A DNA stretch of 5,326 nt from contig JASJBY010000353.1 of the NCBI GenBank assembly GCA_030066245.1, positions 1 to 5,326 on the forward strand. Reading direction: 5' to 3'. Each line of letters starts with the position of its first letter. Within the stretch, counting starts at the first letter, position 1. Positions 1-5,326 of the stretch are shown one piece after another. The stretch comes from Gammaproteobacteria bacterium (lineage in GTDB: Bacteria > Pseudomonadota > Gammaproteobacteria > JAABTG01). A program made the position numbers and the translations under genes. A model generated the notes under the pieces. It was not told the origin of the DNA and ran no database searches. It saw nothing but the letters and a program-made list of their open reading frames with translations.

Positions 1-58
1 AATGGGCTTGCACGCCGCCCCGCCATAGATAAGCCAGGTGCATTGACCTATTGATACA

Positions 59-99
59 TTGACTGGCCCGAATCCAGAACGGAACGGCATAATATTTTT
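59..99 (+). promoter_or_regulatory. Possible adk promoter region (AT-rich patch with a -10-like box)
   Basis: The only AT-rich patch in the adk leader contains CATAAT at 88-93, a five-of-six match to the sigma-70 -10 box, followed by a run of T. A good -35-like hexamer, TTGACT, lies at 59-64. However, it is 23 bases upstream of the -10-like box, well outside the usual 16-18 spacing, and the hexamer at the proper distance is a poor match. The patch is therefore a plausible start region for adk transcription, but the exact promoter is not defined. Confidence 0.3.
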
Positions 100-131
100 T
101 TATCGTCTGGCAGAAGTGTGGAGTATCGATC

Positions 132-785
132 ATGCGACTGATTCTTCTGGGGGGGCCCGGTGCGGGCAAAGGTACTCAAGCCAATTTCATCAAGGAGAAG
201 TACGGCATACCGCAGATCTCCACTGGTGATATGCTGCGGGCGGCCGTCAAGGCCGGGACAGAGCTGGGTAAACAGGCTAAGAAGATCATGGACGAAGGGG
301 GGCTGGTGTCCGACGACATCATTCTTGGCCTGGTGAAGGAGCGTATTAAGGAGCCCGACTGTAAGAACGGCTTCCTGTTCGATGGTTTTCCGCGAACGAT
401 ACCCCAGGCCGACGCCATGAAGGACGGCGGCATCGACATAGATTCCGTGGTCGAAATCGTGGTGGACGACAGCGAGATTATCAAACGCATGAGCGGGCGG
501 CGTGTTCACCTGGCCTCCGGACGCACGTACCACGTCATCTATAACCCGCCCAAGGAAGAGGGCAAGGATGATGTCACGGGAGAACCTCTCATACAGCGGG
601 ATGACGACCAGGAAGAGACTGTGCGCAAGCGTTTGAAGGTGTATCACGACCAGACGGAACCGCTGGTGGAGTACTACGCCAAGTGGTCGGATAGTGGCGA
701 CAGTCGGGCGCCGAAGCACGTACGCATAGACGGGATTGGCAGCGTCGACGCCATTCGCGACAAGATCTTTGCCGCCCTGGGCTGA
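132..785 (+). CDS. adk: Adenylate kinase
   Basis: Adenylate kinase (ATP:AMP phosphotransferase) is a soluble cytoplasmic enzyme that interconverts ATP plus AMP with two ADP and so balances the adenylate pool. The 217-residue protein is of normal length for the long-LID bacterial form. The P-loop GGPGAGKGT is at residues 7-15. The AMP site has STGDMLR with Arg36 and DGFPRT with Arg88. Arg119, Arg123, Arg156 and Arg167 fall on the same positions as in the E. coli enzyme. The LID (about 122-159) has no zinc cysteines; it carries His126, Ser129, Asp146 and Thr149, the hydrogen-bonding set known from Gram-negative enzymes. The ATG is preceded by GGAG at 120-123 with an 8-base spacer, and the P-loop begins 7 residues in, so this start is secure. 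It is intact, with no gene close enough downstream to form an operon. The family assignment is certain. Confidence 0.98.
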   Translation: MRLILLGGPGAGKGTQANFIKEKYGIPQISTGDMLRAAVKAGTELGKQAKKIMDEGGLVSDDIILGLVKERIKEPDCKNGFLFDGFPRTIPQADAMKDGGIDIDSVVEIVVDDSEIIKRMSGRRVHLASGRTYHVIYNPPKEEGKDDVTGEPLIQRDDDQEETVRKRLKVYHDQTEPLVEYYAKWSDSGDSRAPKHVRIDGIGSVDAIRDKIFAALG

Positions 786-812
786 GTCCGTCACAGCCTG
801 CCTTTCAAGAAA

Positions 813-843
813 CGCGTCGTTCTGCTTTACGCAGGACGGCGCG
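813..843 (+). terminator. Strong stem-loop after adk, possible terminator or 3'-end stabiliser
   Basis: Bases 813-825 pair with 831-843 to give a 13-bp stem closed over the loop TTTAC. Two of the 13 pairs are G-U, and both are allowed only in the plus-strand transcript; the same positions on the minus strand would be A-C mismatches. That asymmetry, and its place 28 bases after the adk stop, suggest that it belongs to the adk mRNA. No T-run follows the stem (the next bases are CCATTCCG), so it is not a classical intrinsic terminator. It could instead block 3' exonucleases or act together with Rho. Confidence 0.45.
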
Positions 844-917
844 CCATTCCGCATCGGTGATCGGTTAAGTATTCGGGACGGGTGCCGTACCGGCACGAGC
901 CGCCGGGACACACCGTG

Positions 918-1004
918 AATACCTCCCTGTAGGCTCGACCGCCGCTATCCCTGCGGCCGACGGTCCCGGCCACTCATGCCGGTACGGCCCTAACCGAAGA
1001 CCAA
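918..1004. repeat. Tandem-hairpin intergenic element (REP-like), copy A
   Basis: Small hairpins follow one another here. CCT/AGG encloses a 6-base loop at 923-934. GACCG at 937-941 pairs with CGGTC at 961-965 around an inner CCGC/GCGG stem with the 7-base loop TATCCCT. CCGGC at 966-970 pairs with GCCGG at 978-982 around the 7-base loop CACTCAT. The last part, 967-1004, resembles 1911-1948 later in the window (29 of 38 bases identical, no gaps), including the exact shared 11-mer ATGCCGGTACG. Repeated, hairpin-forming and confined to spacers, this behaves like a dispersed palindromic intergenic element. That class is an inference from two related copies. Confidence 0.5.
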
Positions 1005-1099
1005 TGCGGCGTCCCGGGGGAGCGAACTGGCGCGGCTGTGGGACTGACTCGGCGGGGCGGCACGCGACAGTGAAACAACCCCATTATCGAAGCGAGGGA

Positions 1100-1139
1100 C
1101 CGCCAGGATACGTGCCCAACCGACGCACAACCCTGGCGG
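1100..1139. repeat. Two-segment inverted repeat downstream of the exported-protein gene
   Basis: CCGCCAGG at 1100-1107 is perfectly complementary to CCTGGCGG at 1132-1139. Inside it a second pair, GTGC and GCAC, can stack to leave a 9-base terminal loop. It lies about 40 bases past the stop codon of the minus-strand gene, so on that transcript it would form a 3' stem-loop. No T-run follows on either strand, so calling it a terminator would go beyond what is visible. Confidence 0.4.
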
Positions 1140-1180
1140 CTGACTCATAGGCCGAGCGCACGAGGCGCCGCTCAGAATCT

Positions 1181-1750
1181 TTATCTGCATACCAAGGGGG
1201 CACGCTGGATCAGCAAATCCACGATAACAACTGCCACCATCTCCCCCGTAGCAGCGTCATACTCTGACGGGTAGTCGTTGCAGTTGAAACCGGAAAAAGG
1301 TGGGTCGTAGGGGCTCTGCGTGTCCTCGATGTCACGATCACCGGGAAAGTGACGGGGAGCGGGACCCAGCACTTCAATCAGGGTTTCGTTTCGGGTTTCT
1401 TCACAACCGCTTTCGTAGACACTGATGTCCAGGATGCTGTGCGTCTCGGTGATGGACCACCTATTGCCCGGCCCCGTGAAATTGCCGCGCCGATCGATGG
1501 GTGGTCCATCCGTGCCACCTTGGATCAGGGCCGGGGCACGGCACTCGATCCGCGAGCGCTGCACCCTGTCGGTGTAACAGGTGGTCGGGCAATGCTTCAA
1601 GCCCTTGCCGATAGCTTCAAGTACCACCTCGTTGCGTTGGACCCGTTTGACGATGTATTGATGGTCATCGACGGTAAGCATCTCCTGAGCCACGGCCCCA
1701 TGCATGGCGCTTATGATCGTCACAATCATTACGAGTTTGAAATTCTTCAT
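1181..1750 (-). CDS. Exported six-cysteine protein of unknown function
   Basis: I do not recognise this 189-residue protein. It starts with a clear Sec signal peptide: basic MKNFK, a hydrophobic stretch VMIVTIISAM, then a signal peptidase I site AVA at 19-21 before QEM. No lipobox cysteine is present, so it should be released to the periplasm or outside the cell rather than anchored. The predicted mature part has six cysteines (54, 58, 70, 116, 157, 188), an even number that fits three disulfides. The first pair forms CPTTC, and the last Cys is next to the C-terminus. The middle and C-terminal part is acidic and rich in Pro, Gly and Asp, with no obvious membrane segment after the signal. The frame stays open further upstream, but GAGGAG seven bases before this ATG and the signal peptide directly after it fix the start. 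Enzyme, binding protein or secreted small-domain protein are all possible. Confidence 0.75.
   Translation of the reverse strand: MKNFKLVMIVTIISAMHGAVAQEMLTVDDHQYIVKRVQRNEVVLEAIGKGLKHCPTTCYTDRVQRSRIECRAPALIQGGTDGPPIDRRGNFTGPGNRWSITETHSILDISVYESGCEETRNETLIEVLGPAPRHFPGDRDIEDTQSPYDPPFSGFNCNDYPSEYDAATGEMVAVVIVDLLIQRAPLVCR
1451..1510. repeat. 11-bp perfect inverted repeat inside the exported-protein gene
   Basis: GATGGACCACC at 1451-1461 has its exact reverse complement at 1500-1510, separated by 38 bases. Both arms are coding, read in different frames on the minus strand (one arm covers TDGPP, the other RWSI), so this is not a repeated peptide. It could be chance, or a structure in the mRNA. Confidence 0.35.
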
Positions 1751-1757
1751 AACATGT

Positions 1758-1763
1758 CTCCTC
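1758..1763 (-). promoter_or_regulatory. Ribosome binding site that fixes the start of the exported protein
   Basis: Read on the minus strand, GAGGAG ends 7 bases before the ATG at 1750-1748. The open frame runs on upstream to 2188, so this site, together with the signal peptide that follows the ATG directly, decides the start in favour of 1750. Confidence 0.8.
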
Positions 1764-1807
1764 GGTGTATTGCGTTCGGCTATAACGATTATTCCGACCG
1801 ATCCGAT

Positions 1808-1844
1808 ACAGGCGCCAGCCTGTGAGGGGGACAGGTTAGGCGCC
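1808..1844. repeat. Overlapping alternative hairpins upstream of the exported-protein gene
   Basis: ACAGGC at 1808-1813 is the reverse complement of GCCTGT at 1818-1823. The same CCTGT can instead pair with a second ACAGG at 1831-1835, in which case flanking GGCGCC at 1811-1816 and 1839-1844 extend the stem. The two structures exclude each other. The site is 58-94 bases upstream of the minus-strand start codon, a position that fits an operator or a leader RNA structure. Confidence 0.35.
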
Positions 1845-1910
1845 CGGACCGAAGAGAAGTATTGGGATTGCCACAAGTAAAACGCGAAATTTTCACACTG
1901 CCGACAGCTT

Positions 1911-1964
1911 CGGCCGATCATGCCGGTACGACCTTGGTTGAACACCAAGGTCTTCCGGCATCGG
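1911..1964. repeat. Long hairpin and diverged copy B of the intergenic element
   Basis: GACCTTGG at 1930-1937 pairs with CCAAGGTC at 1945-1952 around a 7-base loop. Outside a small 3/2-base internal bulge, ATGCCGG at 1920-1926 pairs with CCGGCAT at 1955-1961. This makes 15 base pairs in all. Bases 1911-1948 align without gaps to 967-1004 (copy A), and most differences are transitions. There is no T-run on the plus-strand side. On the minus strand, the T-rich bases precede the stem instead of following it, so it is not an intrinsic terminator in either direction. Confidence 0.5.
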
Positions 1965-2030
1965 AAAAGACCGCACCCCGGGGCAAGTTGTAGGAATCTA
2001 AGACGTGACCGCGGGCCCCACCGAGTACTT

Positions 2031-2135
2031 TTCAAGCGCGGGCTGATGGTCTCTCTTCTGCCGGCGACGAAATCGGCAGTGTTCTTTACGCCGCGAGAGA
2101 AAGTGACGACAAGAAGCTCATGCCGCCCGCTTGAA
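2031..2135. repeat. Nested imperfect palindrome of about 105 bases
   Basis: Three pairs of arms are nested around one centre: TTCAAGCGCGGGC at 2031-2043 with GCCCGCTTGAA at 2125-2135 (2-base bulge), TCTCTC at 2050-2055 with GAGAGA at 2095-2100, and CTGCCG at 2058-2063 with CGGCAG at 2074-2079. The whole could be a structured RNA or the remains of a small non-autonomous mobile element. No flanking target duplication directly abuts the arms. Confidence 0.35.
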
Positions 2136-2456
2136 CCGAGGCGCCTGAAGTAGCGCCTGGGCCACATTCTCAGGCAGCTCAGATTCATCCCGGGACGCCG
2201 CCCCCCGTCGCCAAGTCAAGCCAGCCCACACGGGGACGATAAGCAGTAAGTGTGTTGGAGGGTTGGTTTCGTGTCTGCTGCGGCCGTCTGCTTGAGCCAT
2301 CGCTATCCCCTCGCCTCCGGTTTGAATCAATCGAGTCGAGGCCTCGGCCTGTCCCCAGCAACCCGCGGGCTGGCCCACAAGCATCCCCGTCTGGCCGACG
2401 GACGGGTGCGGGAAGCACGGGACGTATTCGGGCCGTTCCTGTGCGCAAGCAACGAG

Positions 2457-2466
2457 GGAGGGGAGG
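2457..2466 (+). promoter_or_regulatory. Ribosome binding site that fixes the start of the DUF6493-type protein
   Basis: A purine-rich run at 2454-2466 contains GGAGG twice, 9 and 4 bases before the ATG at 2471. The frame is open upstream to about 2252, with a GTG there, but that extension would be an Arg/Pro/Ser-rich 73-residue tail with no binding site in front, so 2471 is preferred. Confidence 0.75.
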
Positions 2467-2470
2467 ACTT

Positions 2471-5005
2471 ATGACATTGGAGGCACCGGAGCGGCCGATA
2501 GGCAGCGGCAAGACCAAACAGCTAGACCGCGCACAGCAGCTGGACGATAGTCTGCGGGGACTCTCCCAGGAAACCCGCGGCCCCGCCCTGTCGGCGCTGC
2601 ACAAACTGCACACCCAGCTGAATCCCACCGCCGATGAGCTGGCAGAACGCCAGCAGGCATATCTGGGACTGCTGGATCACGCCACCGAGCACGTGGTGGG
2701 CTTCGCCCTGAAGATGCTGGCCGGCCTGGACAGGCACGGGCGTCTGGATGCCGAGAAGTTCATCGGGGCGGCTAAGCCAGTCTTCGGTCTGCGTTACAAA
2801 TCGCGGCCGGTGGCGGCACTGCGTCTGTTGAAGCACGCAATCGATCGGCGTCCAGACCTGGTGACGCAGGCAGCCGCTGTGGCGACCGAAGCCCTCACAC
2901 ACCGTTCCACAGACGTTCAAGAGCAGGCACTGGAGCTGCTGGAGGCCTGGCAGGTGCACTGTGGCCCGGCCCTGGCCGAGAACCTGGCAGCCAAGCTTCA
3001 AGGGCTCGACCCGGGGCTGCGCCCCCGGGCGGAAGCGCTTTCGAGAGCCGAGGAATCCGGGAGCGCGTGCCCGGACGAAGCATGCGACACGGAACCCGTT
3101 CCCGACATGCTGACAGCCCCACAGGAAGAGGCCACGACCATTGCTCCGGCTGACGGTCCGTCGAGCGTCGTGCTGGACCAACAGAGCTCGACCGCGTGGT
3201 ATGAGCTGCCGGCGCCGCTTCGCTTCGATGTGGCCGACATGCCAGTACTCTCAGGCGTGGCGGCCGTTATTCCCCTGGACTCCGTGGACGCTCTCTTCGA
3301 TGCCGTGGCCCGTGCGCTGGATGAAGTGCACACTGCCGACGAGATTGAACGACTGCTCGACGGCGTCAGCCGGCTGTGCAGCCTGTCCTCCGCAGACTTC
3401 AGGCGGCGAGCAGCTTCACTGCTCAACCAGATCGGCGACGTGTTCGGCTCTGGCACTGGCACCGGCCTGATTTCCAGTAACGGCTCGACGTCCTGGGTGC
3501 TTCGGGATCTGCTCGTCATCTGGCTGACGGGCGGACATCAGCCAACAGCAACGAGCCGCTACTTCCAGCGCCCGGGACCCATCCCGTTTTTCGAGGCTCG
3601 CGTGCGAGAACTCACCCGGCGTGTTGCAAATCGCCGGGCTGCCCCCCTTCTGGCAGCACCCAGTCATGCCGGTGGCTGGATCGCGCCCCTGTCTCTCGTG
3701 GAGCGCCTGGCCGCGCTCGAAATCGAGGGAACACTGGCGCCGCGTTTCGATTTGACTCAGGCCCTGCTTAGGCTCGCCCCGCAGGCACGCGCGCCCGCGT
3801 TGAGCGCCGCCGCACTGCTGCGCAGCCCCGCGGCTCGAGTGGTTCGCTTCGCGCTGGGCGATGACGAGGGACCCAGTGTCCTGGACCAAGCCGATGCGCC
3901 CCTGTGGCTTGCGGCCGCGCGTGCCAGGTGGCCAGCGAGCTCCGCGGCGGAACCGCTAGCGGCATTGCGACTACCTGTATCCGGTCCGGACCTGCTTGAG
4001 CCGGCCCGCTACCTGTGGCGGAACGACGCCAAGGAGCCCGATCGCCAGGAGACTCACCTACTGAGCGAAGCTGTCAACCTCAAGCCCGACCCGGACGTTC
4101 CGCTTGCGGCCGCCGGGGAGAGCGAGCCGTTGCCGCCGTTGTGTCTGGATCCGCCAGACGAGGGAGGCAAGGGCATCCGGTCCAGGGTCTCGTCGACGTT
4201 GCGGCAGCTCGGTCAGCGACTTCAGAGAGCGGTGGTCCCAGCCGACCGGAGTCGAGATCCCCAGCGTGACTACCCTACGCTTGCCTTGCACCACATGACG
4301 ACACAGGGTTTGCACGGCGGTGCGCCATGGATCGTGCATCTGGGAGCGCTGGTTTGGCCCCTGAACACGGACAGCTACTTCGCGGCTGGCGTACGCGCCA
4401 TGACGCGCAGTCATGGTGGCGACACGGCGCCAACCACTTCTCCCTGCCCGTATCTTTACCCCCTCTTCGAGCCGGACCGTCCGTTGACGGAAACAGCGAT
4501 GTTGGCGCTCTGGCTGGGCCTGTCGAACGAGAACAGCGATACCCGTGAACTGGCGGTGACAGTCCTCGTTAGGACCATTGAGGACGGACGGGCCCATTTT
4601 GAAGCTCTGGCGAATGTCTTGTCGGGTATCGGCGAGAACGGCTGGCTGAAGCCCGAGCCGTTGGCTGAGAGTTTGCGGGCGGCAGGCCGAGTCTCGGCCC
4701 TGCACAGACTGGTGGTGGCGCAGATCCTGCGAAGCTACTTGGACGGCCTGGACGCACTGCACGCAGACGCCCGCGGCCTGCTGGAACTGGTGGTGGAGCT
4801 TTCCGCGGAACTGCAGCGGCCCCTGACCCGAGCACCAGCGGCGGTGCTGGACGCAGCTGAGGGTAAGGGCAGGACTGCCGAGCTGGCGAAACTCCTGATG
4901 GAGGGCCCAGCGTCGTTAAACCCTGTCTCGTCAAGCAAGGTTCTCGGAATAGCCTGGGCGGGACGATTGGCGCGAGCCGCACGCTGGCAACGGGCGAGAC
5001 GGTGA
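2471..5005 (+). CDS. DUF6493-type helical-repeat protein, function unknown
   Basis: The 844-residue protein is almost all alpha-helical repeat (HEAT-like), with no signal peptide, no membrane segment and no nucleotide-binding motif, so it should be a cytoplasmic scaffold or adaptor. Residues 37-182 form the N-terminal repeats, including the stretch HRSTDVQEQALELLEAW. Residues 189-245 are an acidic, Pro/Ser-rich linker. A middle part holds LLAAPSHAGGW near 393-403, followed by LVERL and QALLRL. This matches my memory of DUF6493 proteins, which carry an LLATPTH-GGW-like motif there. The C-terminal repeats (about 669-818) and a basic Arg-rich tail end the protein. In other bacteria such proteins are often encoded beside SWIM zinc-finger proteins and MoxR/VWA partners; none is visible here. 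The divergent neighbour and the PfpI gene 169 bases downstream give no firm clue. The family call is from memory of its pattern; no biochemical role can be named. It appears intact. Confidence 0.75.
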   Translation: MTLEAPERPIGSGKTKQLDRAQQLDDSLRGLSQETRGPALSALHKLHTQLNPTADELAERQQAYLGLLDHATEHVVGFALKMLAGLDRHGRLDAEKFIGAAKPVFGLRYKSRPVAALRLLKHAIDRRPDLVTQAAAVATEALTHRSTDVQEQALELLEAWQVHCGPALAENLAAKLQGLDPGLRPRAEALSRAEESGSACPDEACDTEPVPDMLTAPQEEATTIAPADGPSSVVLDQQSSTAWYELPAPLRFDVADMPVLSGVAAVIPLDSVDALFDAVARALDEVHTADEIERLLDGVSRLCSLSSADFRRRAASLLNQIGDVFGSGTGTGLISSNGSTSWVLRDLLVIWLTGGHQPTATSRYFQRPGPIPFFEARVRELTRRVANRRAAPLLAAPSHAGGWIAPLSLVERLAALEIEGTLAPRFDLTQALLRLAPQARAPALSAAALLRSPAARVVRFALGDDEGPSVLDQADAPLWLAAARARWPASSAAEPLAALRLPVSGPDLLEPARYLWRNDAKEPDRQETHLLSEAVNLKPDPDVPLAAAGESEPLPPLCLDPPDEGGKGIRSRVSSTLRQLGQRLQRAVVPADRSRDPQRDYPTLALHHMTTQGLHGGAPWIVHLGALVWPLNTDSYFAAGVRAMTRSHGGDTAPTTSPCPYLYPLFEPDRPLTETAMLALWLGLSNENSDTRELAVTVLVRTIEDGRAHFEALANVLSGIGENGWLKPEPLAESLRAAGRVSALHRLVVAQILRSYLDGLDALHADARGLLELVVELSAELQRPLTRAPAAVLDAAEGKGRTAELAKLLMEGPASLNPVSSSKVLGIAWAGRLARAARWQRARR

Positions 5006-5174
5006 ATTGGTGACTGGAAGATGATGCCTCAGGAGCTCCAGACCTTCTTCGCGACATCCCTGGCAGAGCACACCTGCCTGTAGCGCATCTCGAGGCGGCA
5101 GTTCCGTTGGGCTTGACGGGGGCATCCCGGTGAGGGAGATTCGTGTGCTCGTCTGGCAACCTTGGGAGGGCGAC
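5006..5174. other. Short spacer before the PfpI gene
   Basis: I see no gene and no clear terminator in this 169-base gap. A TTGACG at 5114-5119 resembles a -35 box, but no good -10 follows at the right spacing. Co-transcription of the two flanking plus-strand genes therefore stays possible. Confidence 0.5.
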
Positions 5175-5326
5175 ATGAAGCGGATCCTCGCGCTCGTCGA
5201 TGATGTCTACGAAGACCTGGAGCTTCTTTACCCGAAAATCCGTCTTGAGGAGGAAAGCTGGGAGGTCGTGGTCGCCGGGCCCGAGAAAGGCCGGACCTAT
5301 CGCGGCAAGAACGGCTATCCGTGCGT
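5175..5326 (+). CDS. DJ-1/PfpI family protein (N-terminal part, cut by window edge)
   Basis: The first 50 residues are visible and read on past the right edge. They have the opening of a DJ-1/PfpI (class I glutamine amidotransferase-like) domain. This comprises the first beta strand ILALVDD, then YEDLELLYPKIRLEEE, which contains the conserved acidic segment, and the second strand EVVVAGP. Members include intracellular stress proteases or deglycases such as PfpI and YhbO, but activity varies and the nucleophilic Cys and its His lie outside the window. GGAGG at 5165-5169, five bases before the ATG, supports this start. An in-frame GTG at 5130 would add 15 residues but has only a weak site in front. 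The gene follows the DUF6493-type gene on the same strand. The family call is strong; the substrate is unknown. Confidence 0.88.
   Translation, partial: MKRILALVDDVYEDLELLYPKIRLEEESWEVVVAGPEKGRTYRGKNGYPC

Larger units (their letters stand above)
786..1180. other. Noncoding convergent spacer between adk and the exported-protein gene
   Basis: Both flanking genes end into this 395-base stretch, so it should hold transcript ends for each. I see no convincing protein gene or tRNA in it. What it does hold is a series of inverted repeats: a 13-bp stem-loop at 813-843, a small GTGCCG/CGGCAC hairpin at 882-896, a tandem hairpin element at about 918-1004, an 8-bp plus 4-bp two-segment stem at 1100-1139, and a 5-bp stem GAGCG/CGCTC at 1154-1173 just past the stop codon of the minus-strand gene. 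None is followed by a clear T-run on either strand. Confidence 0.7.
1751..2470. other. Divergent noncoding region with many inverted repeats
   Basis: This 720-base stretch separates the minus-strand exported-protein gene from the plus-strand DUF6493-type gene, so it must contain the promoters of both. No convincing protein gene is present: open frames here give Arg-, Pro- and Ser-rich peptides and lack ribosome binding sites. The most AT-rich part, 1848-1900, is the likeliest promoter area for the minus-strand gene, but I cannot pick a clear -35/-10 pair. It contains hairpins at 1808-1844, 1920-1961 and 2031-2135, plus short stems AGGCGC/GCGCCT at 2139-2158 and CCGTC/GACGG at 2387-2401. A structured RNA or small-RNA gene is possible but not shown. 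Confidence 0.6.

Noticed and set aside
1..54. Possible C-terminal tail of an upstream gene
   Set aside because: All three plus-strand frames stop within the first 54 bases, and none shows a recognisable protein end, so no gene can be supported.
48..911. Long minus-strand open frame of 287 codons over adk
   Set aside because: It lies antisense to a certain adenylate kinase, its product resembles no protein family, and it has no convincing ribosome binding site. It follows from the codon use of adk.
990..1190. Minus-strand open frame of 66 codons just after the exported protein
   Set aside because: It has no ribosome binding site of its own, overlaps the end of the upstream gene, and spans the inverted repeats of the spacer.
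1349..1825. Plus-strand open frame of 158 codons antisense to the exported protein
   Set aside because: The minus-strand gene has a Shine-Dalgarno site and a signal peptide at its start; the plus-strand frame has neither and runs into noncoding DNA.
1751..2188. N-terminal extension of the exported protein to 2188
   Set aside because: The added 146 residues look like translated spacer DNA and would bury the signal peptide internally; the ribosome binding site at 1758-1763 favours the short form.
2252..2470. N-terminal extension of the DUF6493-type protein from a GTG at 2252
   Set aside because: The extra 73 residues are low-complexity Arg/Pro/Ser and lack a binding site, while a strong GGAGG stands before the ATG at 2471.
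2118..2628. Overlapping minus-strand open frames around the start of the DUF6493-type gene
   Set aside because: They are antisense to the real gene and its leader, with compositions typical of shadow frames in GC-rich DNA.
1..5326. CRISPR array, tRNA, rRNA or transposase gene
   Set aside because: I saw no regularly spaced direct repeats, no cloverleaf with the conserved TTC-loop sequence, no rRNA core sequence and no transposase motif in any frame.

Overview
GC-rich bacterial DNA. The adenylate kinase keeps the E. coli residue numbering exactly and has a zinc-free LID, and start codons carry clear GGAG-type Shine-Dalgarno sites. This points to a proteobacterium, most likely a gammaproteobacterium. 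A halophilic or sulfur-oxidising Chromatiales-type lineage is possible, but that rests only on general resemblance and is a guess.

Layout. (1) 1-131: leader of adk with an AT-rich promoter-like patch. (2) 132-785, plus strand: adk, complete and intact. (3) 786-1180: noncoding space between convergent genes. It holds a 13-bp stem-loop after adk, a tandem hairpin element at about 918-1004, and a further long inverted repeat. (4) 1181-1750, minus strand: an unrecognised exported protein of 189 residues with a signal peptide and six cysteines. (5) 1751-2470: a 720-base noncoding divergent region, rich in inverted repeats, including a diverged copy of part of the element found after adk. (6) 2471-5005, plus strand: an 844-residue helical-repeat protein that I assign to the DUF6493 type. 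(7) 5006-5174: short spacer. (8) 5175 to the right edge, plus strand: the N-terminus of a DJ-1/PfpI family protein, cut by the window end.

How the genes relate. adk is housekeeping and appears to be transcribed alone here. The exported protein is convergent with adk and divergent from the DUF6493-type gene, so it is its own transcription unit. The DUF6493-type gene and the PfpI gene face the same way, 169 bases apart, and could be co-transcribed, but nothing in the sequence proves a functional link. No complete new multi-gene system can be demonstrated in this window. The most unusual items are the DUF6493-type protein without its usual kind of partner in view, the orphan six-cysteine exported protein, and the palindrome-rich intergenic DNA with a repeated element.
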